Source: Ketobacter alkanivorans (GTDB lineage Bacteria > Pseudomonadota > Gammaproteobacteria > Pseudomonadales > Ketobacteraceae). Taken from it: a DNA stretch of 64,000 nucleotides. Shown piece by piece: positions 1-8,555 of the stretch. Under the pieces are notes generated by a model. It was not told where the DNA came from. It made no database searches and was given only the letters and a program-made list of their open reading frames with translations. The stretch spans positions 1,827,501 through 1,891,500 of the forward strand of contig NZ_CP022684.1 in assembly GCF_002863865.1 (NCBI RefSeq). Reading direction: 5' to 3'. Each line of letters begins with the position of its first letter. Positions within the stretch are counted from its first letter, which is position 1. The translations under genes and the position numbers were made by a program.

Positions 1-1
1 T

Positions 2-430
2 GGCAAACTGTTCTACCTGTATCTGGCACTGGGTGTGATGGCACTGGTGTTAACTTGGGTTCATCTGGGCAGCTATATGGGCAAAGGCATCGTTGATGCC
101 AATATCCTGTTCTGGAAAGACGCATTGTTCAATGCCAACCCGGCCAGTACGTTCCTGGCGGTAGATATACTGTTCTTTGCCCTGGTTGGTAACATTTGGA
201 TGGTCATTGAAAGCCGACGACTTCAAATGAAATTCGTTTGGGTTTACGTAGCCATAGGTACTTTCATTGGTATCAGCTTCGGATTCCCCTTGTTCCTGGC
301 CATGCGAGAAAAACATCTGGCTGCGATCAGCAGCAACACAAATGTCGCACTCAAGACCTATGATGTGCTGGGTTTGCTGGCCCTGGGCGCGGTGACAGTA
401 GCAACCGGTGTTTGGCTATATTTGAAGTAA
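2..430 (+). CDS. DUF2834-type small membrane protein (5' end outside window)
   Basis: The reading frame is open from the first bases of the window, so the true start lies upstream; the first ATG inside is at 35. The visible 143 residues form about four hydrophobic segments (residues 3-26, 54-78, 82-108 and 121-142 of the visible part), separated by short charged loops. The pattern of Trp, Asn and Asp around the first two helices matches my memory of the DUF2834 family of small integral membrane proteins. No function is established for that family. It ends 40 bases before the CoA-transferase at 471 and may be co-transcribed with it. Confidence 0.7.
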   Translation, partial: GKLFYLYLALGVMALVLTWVHLGSYMGKGIVDANILFWKDALFNANPASTFLAVDILFFALVGNIWMVIESRRLQMKFVWVYVAIGTFIGISFGFPLFLAMREKHLAAISSNTNVALKTYDVLGLLALGAVTVATGVWLYLK

Positions 431-470
431 TTTACATAAAATTTCCACATATCGCACACAGGTAGATGAG

Positions 471-1754
471 ATGACCCAGTACGTTACCTCAGCACTGAAC
501 GCAGTTGCAGGCATCCAGTCCAATCATAATGTGTGGGTTCACTCCATGGCGGCAACTCCATGGGTTTTACTGGATGCTCTGGCGGAACACGCCCTGCAAC
601 ACAGCAATATTGCCTTGTATCAACTGCATCTGGAACACGCCGAAGGGTTGGCAAGAGCGGTTGATGGCGGACACATCGCCCCCAAAGCCTATTTTGCGAG
701 CCAGTACAATCGGCAGTTGATACAAGAAGGTAAAGCAGATTACATCCCCATATCCCTGTCGGAAATTCCGCGCCTGTTTCGCAGAGGCGAGCAACGCATT
801 GATGTAGTGCTGATTCAGGTAGCACCACCCGACAAACATGGTATCTGCTCTCTCGGGGTATCGGTTGAAGCCACTCGCGCGGCATGCGAAGTCGCCGACC
901 TTGTCATCGCGCATATCAATCCACAAATGCCGCGCACCCATGGCGATGCCTTTATTCACTTGAATCAGATCGATGTCGCTTACGAGCAGGATCTACCATT
1001 GCCCGAACACAGCCCCTCAATTCTGAGTGAAGTTAACCGTCAGATCGGCGAACAGGTGGCAAGCCTTATCGAAAATGGCGACTGTTTACAAATGGGTATC
1101 GGTGATATCCCGGACGCAACCCTGGCCTGCCTGGATCAACATCAACACTTGGGCATTCATACTGAGATGTTTTCCGATGGGGTGATCCCCCTGTGTGAAG
1201 CAGGCGTGATTGATAACAGCCGAAAACGTAAACATCGAGGCAAACTGGTAACAGGGTTTGTACTGGGCAGCCGCAAGCTCTACGAATTTGTTGATGATAA
1301 TTCAGAGGTGGCGTTTCTGGATATTGAGTACATCAACAGCATCGAGACAATTTGCCGAAACCCCAATATGGTGAGCATCAATAGCGCGTTGCAGGTGGAT
1401 CTGTCGGGCCAGGTGTGCTCAGACTCACTGGGCACCCATATTTACTCAGGGGTTGGCGGCCAGCTGGATTTTGTACTGGGCTCCAGCCTTTCAGAACATG
1501 GCCGATCAATTCTGGCGTTTCCATCAACCGCCGCAAGCGGCAAGTATTCACGCATCGTTCCCGTACTGGCACTGGGGTCAGGAGTCGTCACCCCCCGAGG
1601 CAGCGTGCATCATGTAGTGACTGAATTCGGTGTAGCAAATCTGCGAGGGAAATCCCTGCGCGAACGAGCCCGAGCACTCATCGGTATTGCTCACCCTGAT
1701 TTTCGTGAAACCTTGAGTCGTCAGGCATATGAACACTGGCACCTGAACATTTGA
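471..1754 (+). CDS. acetyl-CoA hydrolase/transferase family CoA-transferase
   Basis: A 427-residue protein of the family that includes 4-hydroxybutyrate CoA-transferase and succinyl-CoA:acetate CoA-transferase, which move CoA between carboxylic acids through a glutamyl-CoA thioester. The motif HTEMFSDGV near residue 230 carries the likely catalytic Glu (E232). GIGDIPDATL lies before it and the glycine-rich GVGGQLDF follows near residue 324; the C-terminal FGVANLRGKSLRERA segment is typical. The length is normal for the family. The start at 471 has AGG about 8 bases upstream. Substrate cannot be read from sequence; the lipid-catabolic surroundings favour a short-chain acyl-CoA. Confidence 0.88.
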   Translation: MTQYVTSALNAVAGIQSNHNVWVHSMAATPWVLLDALAEHALQHSNIALYQLHLEHAEGLARAVDGGHIAPKAYFASQYNRQLIQEGKADYIPISLSEIPRLFRRGEQRIDVVLIQVAPPDKHGICSLGVSVEATRAACEVADLVIAHINPQMPRTHGDAFIHLNQIDVAYEQDLPLPEHSPSILSEVNRQIGEQVASLIENGDCLQMGIGDIPDATLACLDQHQHLGIHTEMFSDGVIPLCEAGVIDNSRKRKHRGKLVTGFVLGSRKLYEFVDDNSEVAFLDIEYINSIETICRNPNMVSINSALQVDLSGQVCSDSLGTHIYSGVGGQLDFVLGSSLSEHGRSILAFPSTAASGKYSRIVPVLALGSGVVTPRGSVHHVVTEFGVANLRGKSLRERARALIGIAHPDFRETLSRQAYEHWHLNI

Positions 1755-1873
1755 AATTGCACCATCATCACCCATAGCGAACGAAAGCGGTGCGTTATTA
1801 TCGGTTGTATCAAGGCCGCAGATTAATTAGGCTCATACCATCAACGCTTTTGATTCCAAAGGAGCCACGCCCC

Positions 1874-2458
1874 ATGCTAGCCAAACTGTTCAAGCAAGTG
1901 ATCATTCCAACCATACTTTTAGCCTCCTCTGCCGCTTTTGCCCATAACGGCGAACACGCCATCAGCGGTTTTGTCAGCGGAGTTTTACATCCATTCGCAG
2001 GGCTTGATCACCTGCTGGCGTTGTTAGCCGTTGGCATAGTAGCTGCCCGCCAATCAGGAAAAGCTCGCGTGTTGATACCGGCAGCATTTTTGACTTTTAT
2101 GCTAGTAGGTGCAACGGCAGGCTTGGCGGGCATGGTCGTACCACAAGTTGAAGCGGGGATTCTGGCTTCGGTGATGATTTTAGGTTTGATGATCAGTGCT
2201 TCTGCGACTCTTTCTGCCACAATTAGCACTGTTGTAATCAGTCTCTTTGCATTACTGCATGGTCAGGCACACGGCGCAGAGATACCGGCGGGCGCATCGG
2301 CTTTCTCTTACGTTTCCGGATTTTTGCTGGCCAGCCTGCTGATTCAGTCCAGCGCGCTCATCTGTTACGCTAAGATCAGCACACATAATGCTACATTGGT
2401 AAACCGTGTTGCCGGTGCTGGCATATTTGTAAGCGGTCTAACGCTGGCTTCACTCTAG
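1874..2458 (+). CDS. HupE/UreJ family membrane protein
   Basis: A 194-residue protein with an N-terminal signal peptide (residues 1-23, cleavage after AFA) followed by several hydrophobic helices. The HPFAGLDHLLALLAVG segment near residue 40 and the HGQAHGAE segment near residue 135 are the two His-rich signatures of HupE/UreJ, proposed nickel or cobalt permeases. The frame is open further upstream to 1790, but AAAGGAG at 1858-1864 places the start at the ATG at 1874, and the signal peptide begins there. No hydrogenase or urease genes are nearby, so the metal role is family knowledge and not supported by context. Confidence 0.85.
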   Translation: MLAKLFKQVIIPTILLASSAAFAHNGEHAISGFVSGVLHPFAGLDHLLALLAVGIVAARQSGKARVLIPAAFLTFMLVGATAGLAGMVVPQVEAGILASVMILGLMISASATLSATISTVVISLFALLHGQAHGAEIPAGASAFSYVSGFLLASLLIQSSALICYAKISTHNATLVNRVAGAGIFVSGLTLASL

Positions 2459-2466
2459 CCAGCGTT
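2440..2466. terminator. hairpin over hupE stop codon, between convergent genes
   Basis: Perfect 10-bp inverted repeat AACGCTGGCT / AGCCAGCGTT with a 7-base loop. It spans the stop codon of the HupE gene and faces the end of pyruvate kinase. No T-run follows on either strand, so it is a weak intrinsic terminator or an RNA 3'-end stabiliser. Confidence 0.45.
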
Positions 2467-2484
2467 ATGCAACGCCACATACAA

Positions 2485-3933
2485 CTATAGAATTTCTCGC
2501 CCCACCTCAACAATTTTCAGCGTGTTGGTGCCACCATTGACGTTCACAAAATCGCCTTTGGTCAATATAACTTTATCGCCATTCACCAATACGCTCTGCT
2601 CAACCAGTGCATCCACCACCTGCTGATTCACCTTGATCGGGGGAATGCTCGCGCTATCAAAATTGACGGTTCTTATCCCTCGGTACACCGCCAGCCTGCG
2701 CTGACAAGCAGCATGGGGTGTGAAGGCAAATATGGGTAAGCCGGAACGAATGCGGGACATCATCATGGGCGTAGCACCGGTTTCAGTCATGGCAATGATG
2801 GCCTTCACACCGGGCAAGCGATTGGCCACGTACATGGCAGCTGCGGCAATGGATTCGTCGATTTTAACCGGGGCATGATCATCCTGCTTGAACAAATCAC
2901 GCATCTGAGGAGAGCGCTCGGCACCCATGATGATCCGATGCATAGCCTGCACGGTTGCCTCGGGGAACTGACCCGTTGCCGTTTCAGCCGACAACATTAC
3001 CGCATCCGTGCCATCCAACACCGCGTTAGCTACGTCCGAGATCTCGGCCCGCGTCGGTTGCGGGTTATTAATCATGGATTCCATCATCTGGGTTGCGGTG
3101 ATCACAAATCGATTCAGGTGCCGGGCGCGCCAGGTGATATGTTTCTGCACGCCCACCAACTCAGCGTCACCGATTTCCACAGCCAAATCACCCCGCGCCA
3201 CCATGACACCATCAGAAGCCAGGATTATGGCGTCCAGTGTCGCATCATCTGCAACCGCTTCGGCCCGCTCTATCTTGGCGACGATGCCACCATTACCGCC
3301 AGCACTGCGATATAGATTACGGGCTTCTTCTACATCGGCGGCATCCCGCGGGAAAGAAAGCGCGACATAATCCACATCCATTTCGGCTGCGGTTCGAATA
3401 TCCTCGATATCCTTATCGGTGAGTGCCTTCGCAGTGAGTCCACCACCTTTGCGATTGAGGCCCTTCTTATCACTCAGCACGCCACCCAACACCACGCGAC
3501 AATGCACGGCGCTGCCCTCTACCCGTTCAACCAACAACTCAATCAACCCGTCATTTAACAACAAAGTATCGCCAGCCATGCAGTCATTGGGCAGTTCTTT
3601 ATACGCTAAACCTACGGCGTGCTGATCACCGGCAGACTCATCCATTTCGGCATCGAGAATAAAGGATGCACCGTTTTTAAGCGTGATCTCGCCTGCTTGA
3701 AAACGGGCAATACGGATTTTGGGGCCTTGCAGATCCACCAGTGTCGCCACGCTGGTGCCAATTTCACTGGAGACCTTACGAATACGCTCGCCTACTTCCA
3801 TATGGTGCTGTGCCGATCCATGTGAAAAGTTGAGGCGAAATACATTGACCCCGCACTCAATCAAACTCTTCAGCATGGCCTCGCTATCGCAGGCCGGCCC
3901 CACAGTAGCAACGATTTTGGTGCGACGAACCAT
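2485..3933 (-). CDS. pyk: pyruvate kinase
   Basis: A 482-residue enzyme converting phosphoenolpyruvate and ADP to pyruvate and ATP in glycolysis. Visible landmarks are RLNFSHG near residue 33, KIERAEAV near residue 220 (catalytic Lys and metal-binding Glu), the signature MVARGDLAVE near residue 244, and TATQMMESM with the following NPQPTRAEISDVANAV. The C-terminal effector domain is present and the length is standard for bacterial pyruvate kinases. The start is fixed by AAAGGGG about 7 bases before the ATG. It stands alone, convergent with the HupE gene. Confidence 0.97.
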   Translation of the reverse strand: MVRRTKIVATVGPACDSEAMLKSLIECGVNVFRLNFSHGSAQHHMEVGERIRKVSSEIGTSVATLVDLQGPKIRIARFQAGEITLKNGASFILDAEMDESAGDQHAVGLAYKELPNDCMAGDTLLLNDGLIELLVERVEGSAVHCRVVLGGVLSDKKGLNRKGGGLTAKALTDKDIEDIRTAAEMDVDYVALSFPRDAADVEEARNLYRSAGGNGGIVAKIERAEAVADDATLDAIILASDGVMVARGDLAVEIGDAELVGVQKHITWRARHLNRFVITATQMMESMINNPQPTRAEISDVANAVLDGTDAVMLSAETATGQFPEATVQAMHRIIMGAERSPQMRDLFKQDDHAPVKIDESIAAAAMYVANRLPGVKAIIAMTETGATPMMMSRIRSGLPIFAFTPHAACQRRLAVYRGIRTVNFDSASIPPIKVNQQVVDALVEQSVLVNGDKVILTKGDFVNVNGGTNTLKIVEVGREIL

Positions 3934-4027
3934 TTACATCCCCTTTCTTTTACTGGCTAATGACACAATCTATCGCATTCCGCGCCATTTAGAAAATCCG
4001 ATGCACTTATAATCGCTGCAAGAAATA

Positions 4028-5269
4028 CTAACGGGCCAACGCAGATACCGGCGTAAAGGTTGTATCGGCCTGGGTTTGCTTAACTTTTTGTGGGAACTGC
4101 TGGCGCGCCACGCGTTCATTGAATTTCACCAGCAATTGTGTAGCACCAGGCACAGATAACCGCACCAGCTCACTGCCAAAACGCAGCGGAGCCTGTGCGG
4201 GCCAGAAATATTTGGCGGCGGTTTTTGGCAATCCCAACTCATCACCGGCTTTGTCACCGAGAATAAATCGCGTATAGCCAACACGTAAAGTACGTTCCAG
4301 CTGGCCCAACTGTTTCTCCCACCAGCGATCGCCATCGATGTTGGTCGGCGCATTGGCAAGCGACAAACCAAGCACTTTGGTATCCTCATCTGGATCGCAA
4401 ATGGTGGCCACCACTTGATATAGGGCGCGCATGGAATCTGCTTCACTCGCTGGTAGAATCCGTTCTTCCACCCCCATTAAAAAGCCGATATAGCGCCACA
4501 AATGAATCACCGCCTCTCGCTCTTTCTTGGAGAAGATGAACCCGATGGAACGAAGGCCTGTGAGGAAAATTGACGAGAACTCAAGAATGGTAGCCATACT
4601 GTCCCACTGGTTAAGCGGATGACCCCACTCCATATTCCATTTGCCGGAATCAAGCAGCATCTTTCTGACCTGCGCGTGCATGATACGTACACGCACTGCA
4701 CTTTTGAAACCTTCCTGCTTACGACCAAGGCCTCCAACGGTGGTGACGTCCATCCAGAATTTTCCGGTTTCTACCAAGCGCCGTGGCGTCATACGATCCA
4801 GCTGACCAGTGAACACCAGCGGCTTAGCCGCCGCAGCCCCTAAGTAGCCCCCCATAAGCGCTAGATTGCGCAACACCAGCTCACCGGAAGGCCCCACGCG
4901 GCGGGACACATCACAGGCTAACCGAAGTTTATCGTGGTCCAGCCAGATGGGTTCATCGTCTACCTGCTCAAACAATGCAATCAACGCCTGCGGTGGGTTA
5001 TCGATACTGTCGATGCCGTGCTCCAGCGCCTGATCCACCAACTTTCGGCCCTGACCCACGGGCAAATCTTTATACATCTCGACCACGGCATCCGCCAACC
5101 GATCCCCCATCAGCATATGGCGTTTGATGTCCGCCATCTGCCCCGGTGTTGGATGAGGGTCGGAGCCATACAGCAGGCGAAACACCCTTCGCATGGATTT
5201 CAAGGCTGGGCGATTGGGATCTCCCACTCGGGTAAGATGGCGAATATGATGGCTGACGCTCATGTTCAT
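4028..5269 (-). CDS. MpaB/latex-clearing-type (DUF2236) oxygenase, paralogue 1
   Basis: A 413-residue protein of the DUF2236 superfamily, which includes rubber oxygenase Lcp and fungal MpaB, haem-b enzymes that cleave polyisoprenoid chains. The core is the helix VRVRIMHAQVRKMLL followed by W-HPLNQWDSMATILEFS; the His in MHAQVR is the candidate haem ligand by analogy. No signal peptide is visible. The frame is open to 5368, but GAGGGA sits just before the ATG at 5269, which starts MNMSVSHHIRHL. It ends upstream of the acyl-CoA ligase operon on the same strand, about 145 bases from it. Two diverged relatives are at 33.3 and 49 kb. Substrate unknown. Confidence 0.8.
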   Translation of the reverse strand: MNMSVSHHIRHLTRVGDPNRPALKSMRRVFRLLYGSDPHPTPGQMADIKRHMLMGDRLADAVVEMYKDLPVGQGRKLVDQALEHGIDSIDNPPQALIALFEQVDDEPIWLDHDKLRLACDVSRRVGPSGELVLRNLALMGGYLGAAAAKPLVFTGQLDRMTPRRLVETGKFWMDVTTVGGLGRKQEGFKSAVRVRIMHAQVRKMLLDSGKWNMEWGHPLNQWDSMATILEFSSIFLTGLRSIGFIFSKKEREAVIHLWRYIGFLMGVEERILPASEADSMRALYQVVATICDPDEDTKVLGLSLANAPTNIDGDRWWEKQLGQLERTLRVGYTRFILGDKAGDELGLPKTAAKYFWPAQAPLRFGSELVRLSVPGATQLLVKFNERVARQQFPQKVKQTQADTTFTPVSALAR

Positions 5270-5413
5270 GGAGTTCCCTCGCAGCGGTAGGTTCATTGTT
5301 ATTAGCGTGTATCGTTTATTAGAAGCAGGCAGAGCTGACGAGCCCAAACAGAACCCGCCAGTTCTCACAGCTTAGCAAGGCATCACCCATGATACAAGAT
5401 GTATAGCGATGTC

Positions 5414-7000
5414 TCAGTTGACCTGCCGCTCCCGGCCTGCCCAATAAGGCGCCCTTAGCTCCCGTTTGAGAATTTTGCCAGAGGGGTTACGAGGCAGCAT
5501 TTCCAGAAAATCGATGGATTTAGGCACCTTGTAACTGGCGATCTGCTCCTTGGCGAAGGCAATGATCTCCTCAGGGCTCAGCTGCACCTGAGGCTTCAAC
5601 ACCACGCACGCTTTAACAGCCTCACCCCATTTGTCATCGGGCACTCCGATCACCGCTACATCGGCAATACCCGGCAATCCAAACAAGGCGCTCTCCACCT
5701 CTGCCGGGTATACGTTCTCACCGCCGGAAACGATCATGTCCTTGATGCGATCCTGCACAAATACATAACCGTCAGCATCCTTGTAACCAGCGTCTCCGGT
5801 ATGAACCCAACCATCAATCAGCGTTGCCTGAGTGGCTTGGGGACGTTTCCAATAACCCAACATATTGGACGGTGAGCTGATGCAGATTTCTCCAATGGTA
5901 CCATTAGGAACCGTTCGGCCCTCCGCATCTTTGATCGCCACCTCAATACCAGGGCGGGTTTTTCCTGCCGAGCGCATGCGCGGGTTGCCATTCGGGTCAT
6001 GATCCTCCGCTGGCAGATAGGTTCCGTAACCAATAGTCTCGGTCATACCGTAAAGCTGAATAAACCCACACTGGAATACTTCCATAGCCTGCTTAAGCAA
6101 CGGCAGTGGAATAGGGGAAGCTCCATAGACAATGTACTTGAGGGCAGAAAAGTCAGTGGTGGCACAAGAAGGATCCGCCAGTACAAACTGCATGGCTGCA
6201 GGCACAATAAACAACTTACTGATGCCATAATCCCGAATCGCCTGCAAACACCCTGCAGGTGTAAATTCGCCAAGCACCACATTCTTGGCCCCGGCATACA
6301 AGCCAATCAAGGCCCAGCCGGTTCCACCAATGTGGAAGTTAGGCATAATATTGAGGCTGACATCTTGATCGGTCCAGGTGGACCACTCTTCTTCCGGCTC
6401 ACCGGAGCGATCCAAAACCTCATTGGCCGCATAAAATGCCCGGTGGGATACCATAACCCCTTTAGGGTGCCCCGTTGTACCGCTGGTGTACATCTGCACG
6501 GCAACGTCTTCCGGCTTAACCTCTACATCGGGATCGGTATCAGGTTGTGCATCACGCCACTGCGCAAAACAAGGGAGAGCATCATCGCTGTCTTCCAACA
6601 GAATTACTTTCTTAACACAAGTGAGATCGCCCTTGATCTGCTCATATAAAGGCAGAAACTCACGCGCCAGAAACAATACAGAAGCCTCTGCATCGTTGAG
6701 AATATAAGACACTTCCGGCGGTGCCAAACGCCAGTTTATTCCAACAGTCACCATGTCAGCTTTGGCACAACCAACCAGTAACTCATAGTACCAATCGGAG
6801 TTTTTTCCCATTACGGCTATACGCGCTTGCGGCTTCAGGCCCTCGGCGATCAGGCCATTGGCTATTTGGTTGGTATAGCGGTTGTAAGTCGCATAATCAG
6901 TAACACGATCCTGAAAAACGAATGCCGTGGCATCGGGCCGGTGGCTACCATGATAACGGGCAATATCGCCCAGTGTTTGTATTTGCGGATAGTAAGGCAT
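5414..7000 (-). CDS. AMP-dependent acyl-CoA synthetase/ligase
   Basis: A protein of 528 residues from the ANL adenylating family, activating a carboxylic acid to acyl-AMP and then acyl-CoA. Motifs in order are YTSGTTGHPKGV (ATP-binding loop), YGMTETIGYGT, GWVHTGDAGYKD with the hinge region DRIKDMIVSGGENVYPAEVE, and the C-terminal PSGKILKREL carrying the catalytic Lys. A TTG 15 bases upstream is possible, but TTGAGGGA before the ATG at 7000 supports MPYYPQIQTLG as the N terminus. It follows the SRPBCC and NmrA genes on the same strand and is probably in one operon with them. The sequence suggests a medium or long-chain or ring-bearing acid; specificity cannot be told. Confidence 0.93.
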   Translation of the reverse strand: MPYYPQIQTLGDIARYHGSHRPDATAFVFQDRVTDYATYNRYTNQIANGLIAEGLKPQARIAVMGKNSDWYYELLVGCAKADMVTVGINWRLAPPEVSYILNDAEASVLFLAREFLPLYEQIKGDLTCVKKVILLEDSDDALPCFAQWRDAQPDTDPDVEVKPEDVAVQMYTSGTTGHPKGVMVSHRAFYAANEVLDRSGEPEEEWSTWTDQDVSLNIMPNFHIGGTGWALIGLYAGAKNVVLGEFTPAGCLQAIRDYGISKLFIVPAAMQFVLADPSCATTDFSALKYIVYGASPIPLPLLKQAMEVFQCGFIQLYGMTETIGYGTYLPAEDHDPNGNPRMRSAGKTRPGIEVAIKDAEGRTVPNGTIGEICISSPSNMLGYWKRPQATQATLIDGWVHTGDAGYKDADGYVFVQDRIKDMIVSGGENVYPAEVESALFGLPGIADVAVIGVPDDKWGEAVKACVVLKPQVQLSPEEIIAFAKEQIASYKVPKSIDFLEMLPRNPSGKILKRELRAPYWAGRERQVN

Positions 7001-7038
7001 GTTGGTTTCCCTCAAAGAACAAATAGTGCCGATAGCGG

Positions 7039-7485
7039 CTAAAGCACCGTGGCCAAATGGCCAAGGAAGAACTGATACATCTGAACAACCCGCTGCCGGG
7101 CTTTATCGATTTTTTCTTGAGATAGATCGCCCGGCACACTGAAACGAGCAATCCAAATGACTTCACAGCCATCGGGCGCTAGAGGTGACACCTGAAAGCT
7201 GGCAGAAAACTGTTGTTCTGGACTAAAACCCTTGGCTTCCTTTATTGCGTAAACATAATGCATCCGTGTCGCATCAAAGCTTTCCAATGATTCCCTAGCA
7301 ACACTGCCATCCAACAACTGCACTACTCGCAGGGCATTGCCGCCCTGATCACGGGCACCTTCACCCTGAACCGTGCAACTCACCACTCCCGGCAGCCAGT
7401 TTTTTAAACCACCGAAATCCCCCGTGATCTGCCAGACTTTTGCCGCAGCGTGGGGGAATGTTTGTCGAACAGTTACTTCTTCCAT
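7039..7485 (-). CDS. SRPBCC (START-like) family protein
   Basis: A 148-residue single-domain protein with the helix-grip pattern of the polyketide-cyclase/Bet v1 (SRPBCC) fold: an N-terminal strand EEVTVRQTFPHAAAKVW, the FGGLKNWLPGV segment, alternating strands, and a long amphipathic C-terminal helix from about residue 123. Members bind hydrophobic ligands or act as cyclases. It lies 2 bases after the NmrA-type reductase and 38 before the acyl-CoA ligase, so the three are likely one transcript acting on the same hydrophobic substrate. That functional link is inference. Confidence 0.8.
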   Translation of the reverse strand: MEEVTVRQTFPHAAAKVWQITGDFGGLKNWLPGVVSCTVQGEGARDQGGNALRVVQLLDGSVARESLESFDATRMHYVYAIKEAKGFSPEQQFSASFQVSPLAPDGCEVIWIARFSVPGDLSQEKIDKARQRVVQMYQFFLGHLATVL

Positions 7486-7487
7486 CG

Positions 7488-8378
7488 TTACACCGCCTCC
7501 TCGTAATGTTTACGCAAGAACCCTTCAAAACTGGTTAGCGCTGAATTACGCTGACGCAGAGGTGCGATATCAAAGTGCCAGCCCTGTTGATTGTTCCAGC
7601 GGAACTGACGGGCAGATTCAGGGTTGATCAAGCGCACCATAAGGCGTGTCAGAAACCGAGAGGTCGGCAGTAAACTACGCCCCGTGACTTTGCGAAACAC
7701 TGCCTTCAACTGGGCTGCGGTGAGTACATCCCCTGCCACATCCAACTCTTTATCCAAGTACAGTTCCGGGTGTGCAAAGATATCCGCTGCAAACCAGGCA
7801 ATATCCTCTACAGAAATCATGTGGAACCCAGTATCTTTGTCCAACAAACCAATTATGGTGGGCAACACCCAAAATGGATCAATATCCTTTTTAGCACCCG
7901 AGGTCATCACCGGCTGCGTGAAATTTTCCATAAAAAACACTTCACGTAAAAACGTGCGGGGCAACTGCAGGGAATCAATGTATTGCTCGATCTTATATTT
8001 GCTTTCGAAATGCAACACCCCCTCGGCCTGATCACAATTGACTACTGATGTTTGCACAAAATGCTGTACGCCGGCTTGCTTGGCCGCACGCGCCAGCTTG
8101 CACCCCTGCTCCACCTCCCGGTCATGACCAACACCTTTCTCCCAGAAATTCTGCACCGAGAAAACACCATAACAACCAGCGCAGGCGCGATCGAGCGACG
8201 CCTCATCATCCAGATCACCGGTAACCACCTCCACACCATTATCCAGCAGGGTTCGCGCAGCAGCTTTCGTCGAATCGCGGGTTAACGCCCGCACCGCAAA
8301 GCCTTTTTGCAGCAACAAGGGAATCAGCGCACCACCCTGAGCGCCGGTTGCCCCAGTCACCAAAATACGTTGTGCCAT
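7488..8378 (-). CDS. NmrA-family NAD(P)-binding reductase
   Basis: A 296-residue atypical short-chain dehydrogenase. The N terminus has the NAD(P)-binding motif VTGATGAQGGALIP followed by RALTRD, an Arg typical of NADP preference, and later GVFSVQNFWEKGVGHDREVEQG, as in NmrA/HSCARG and isoflavone-reductase-like proteins. The classical Tyr-x-x-x-Lys pair of SDRs is not obvious, which is usual in NmrA proteins that sense the NADP/NADPH ratio or act as quinone reductases. It is the first gene of the leftward operon continuing with the SRPBCC protein and the acyl-CoA ligase, and is divergent from the flavin dehydrogenase at 8556. Confidence 0.85.
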   Translation of the reverse strand: MAQRILVTGATGAQGGALIPLLLQKGFAVRALTRDSTKAAARTLLDNGVEVVTGDLDDEASLDRACAGCYGVFSVQNFWEKGVGHDREVEQGCKLARAAKQAGVQHFVQTSVVNCDQAEGVLHFESKYKIEQYIDSLQLPRTFLREVFFMENFTQPVMTSGAKKDIDPFWVLPTIIGLLDKDTGFHMISVEDIAWFAADIFAHPELYLDKELDVAGDVLTAAQLKAVFRKVTGRSLLPTSRFLTRLMVRLINPESARQFRWNNQQGWHFDIAPLRQRNSALTSFEGFLRKHYEEAV

Positions 8379-8446
8379 AGGATGCCTCGACGATAACCTA
8401 TTGAAATAAAAATGAATTCCACCAAAAACAAAGAACCATCAGGTTC

Positions 8447-8460
8447 TGACTGACTGGTCA
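8447..8460. promoter_or_regulatory. small palindrome in divergent promoter region
   Basis: TGAC-N6-GTCA lies between the divergent NmrA-type operon and the FAD-linked dehydrogenase gene, in a 177-base spacer. A half-site of this kind is seen in operators of several repressor families, but arms of four bases can arise by chance. Confidence 0.2.
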
Positions 8461-8555
8461 AATCATATCAACGAAAGCTCGACGAGAAAAGCGGTAACGA
8501 GAAAATGCCTGATCTCTGGGTTATGATGCGCTAGAACTATCGTGACGGGCCCAGT

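Noticed and set aside
5999-6649. 216-residue plus-strand open frame
   Set aside because: It is the antisense of the acyl-CoA ligase gene with no ribosome site and no protein-like features.
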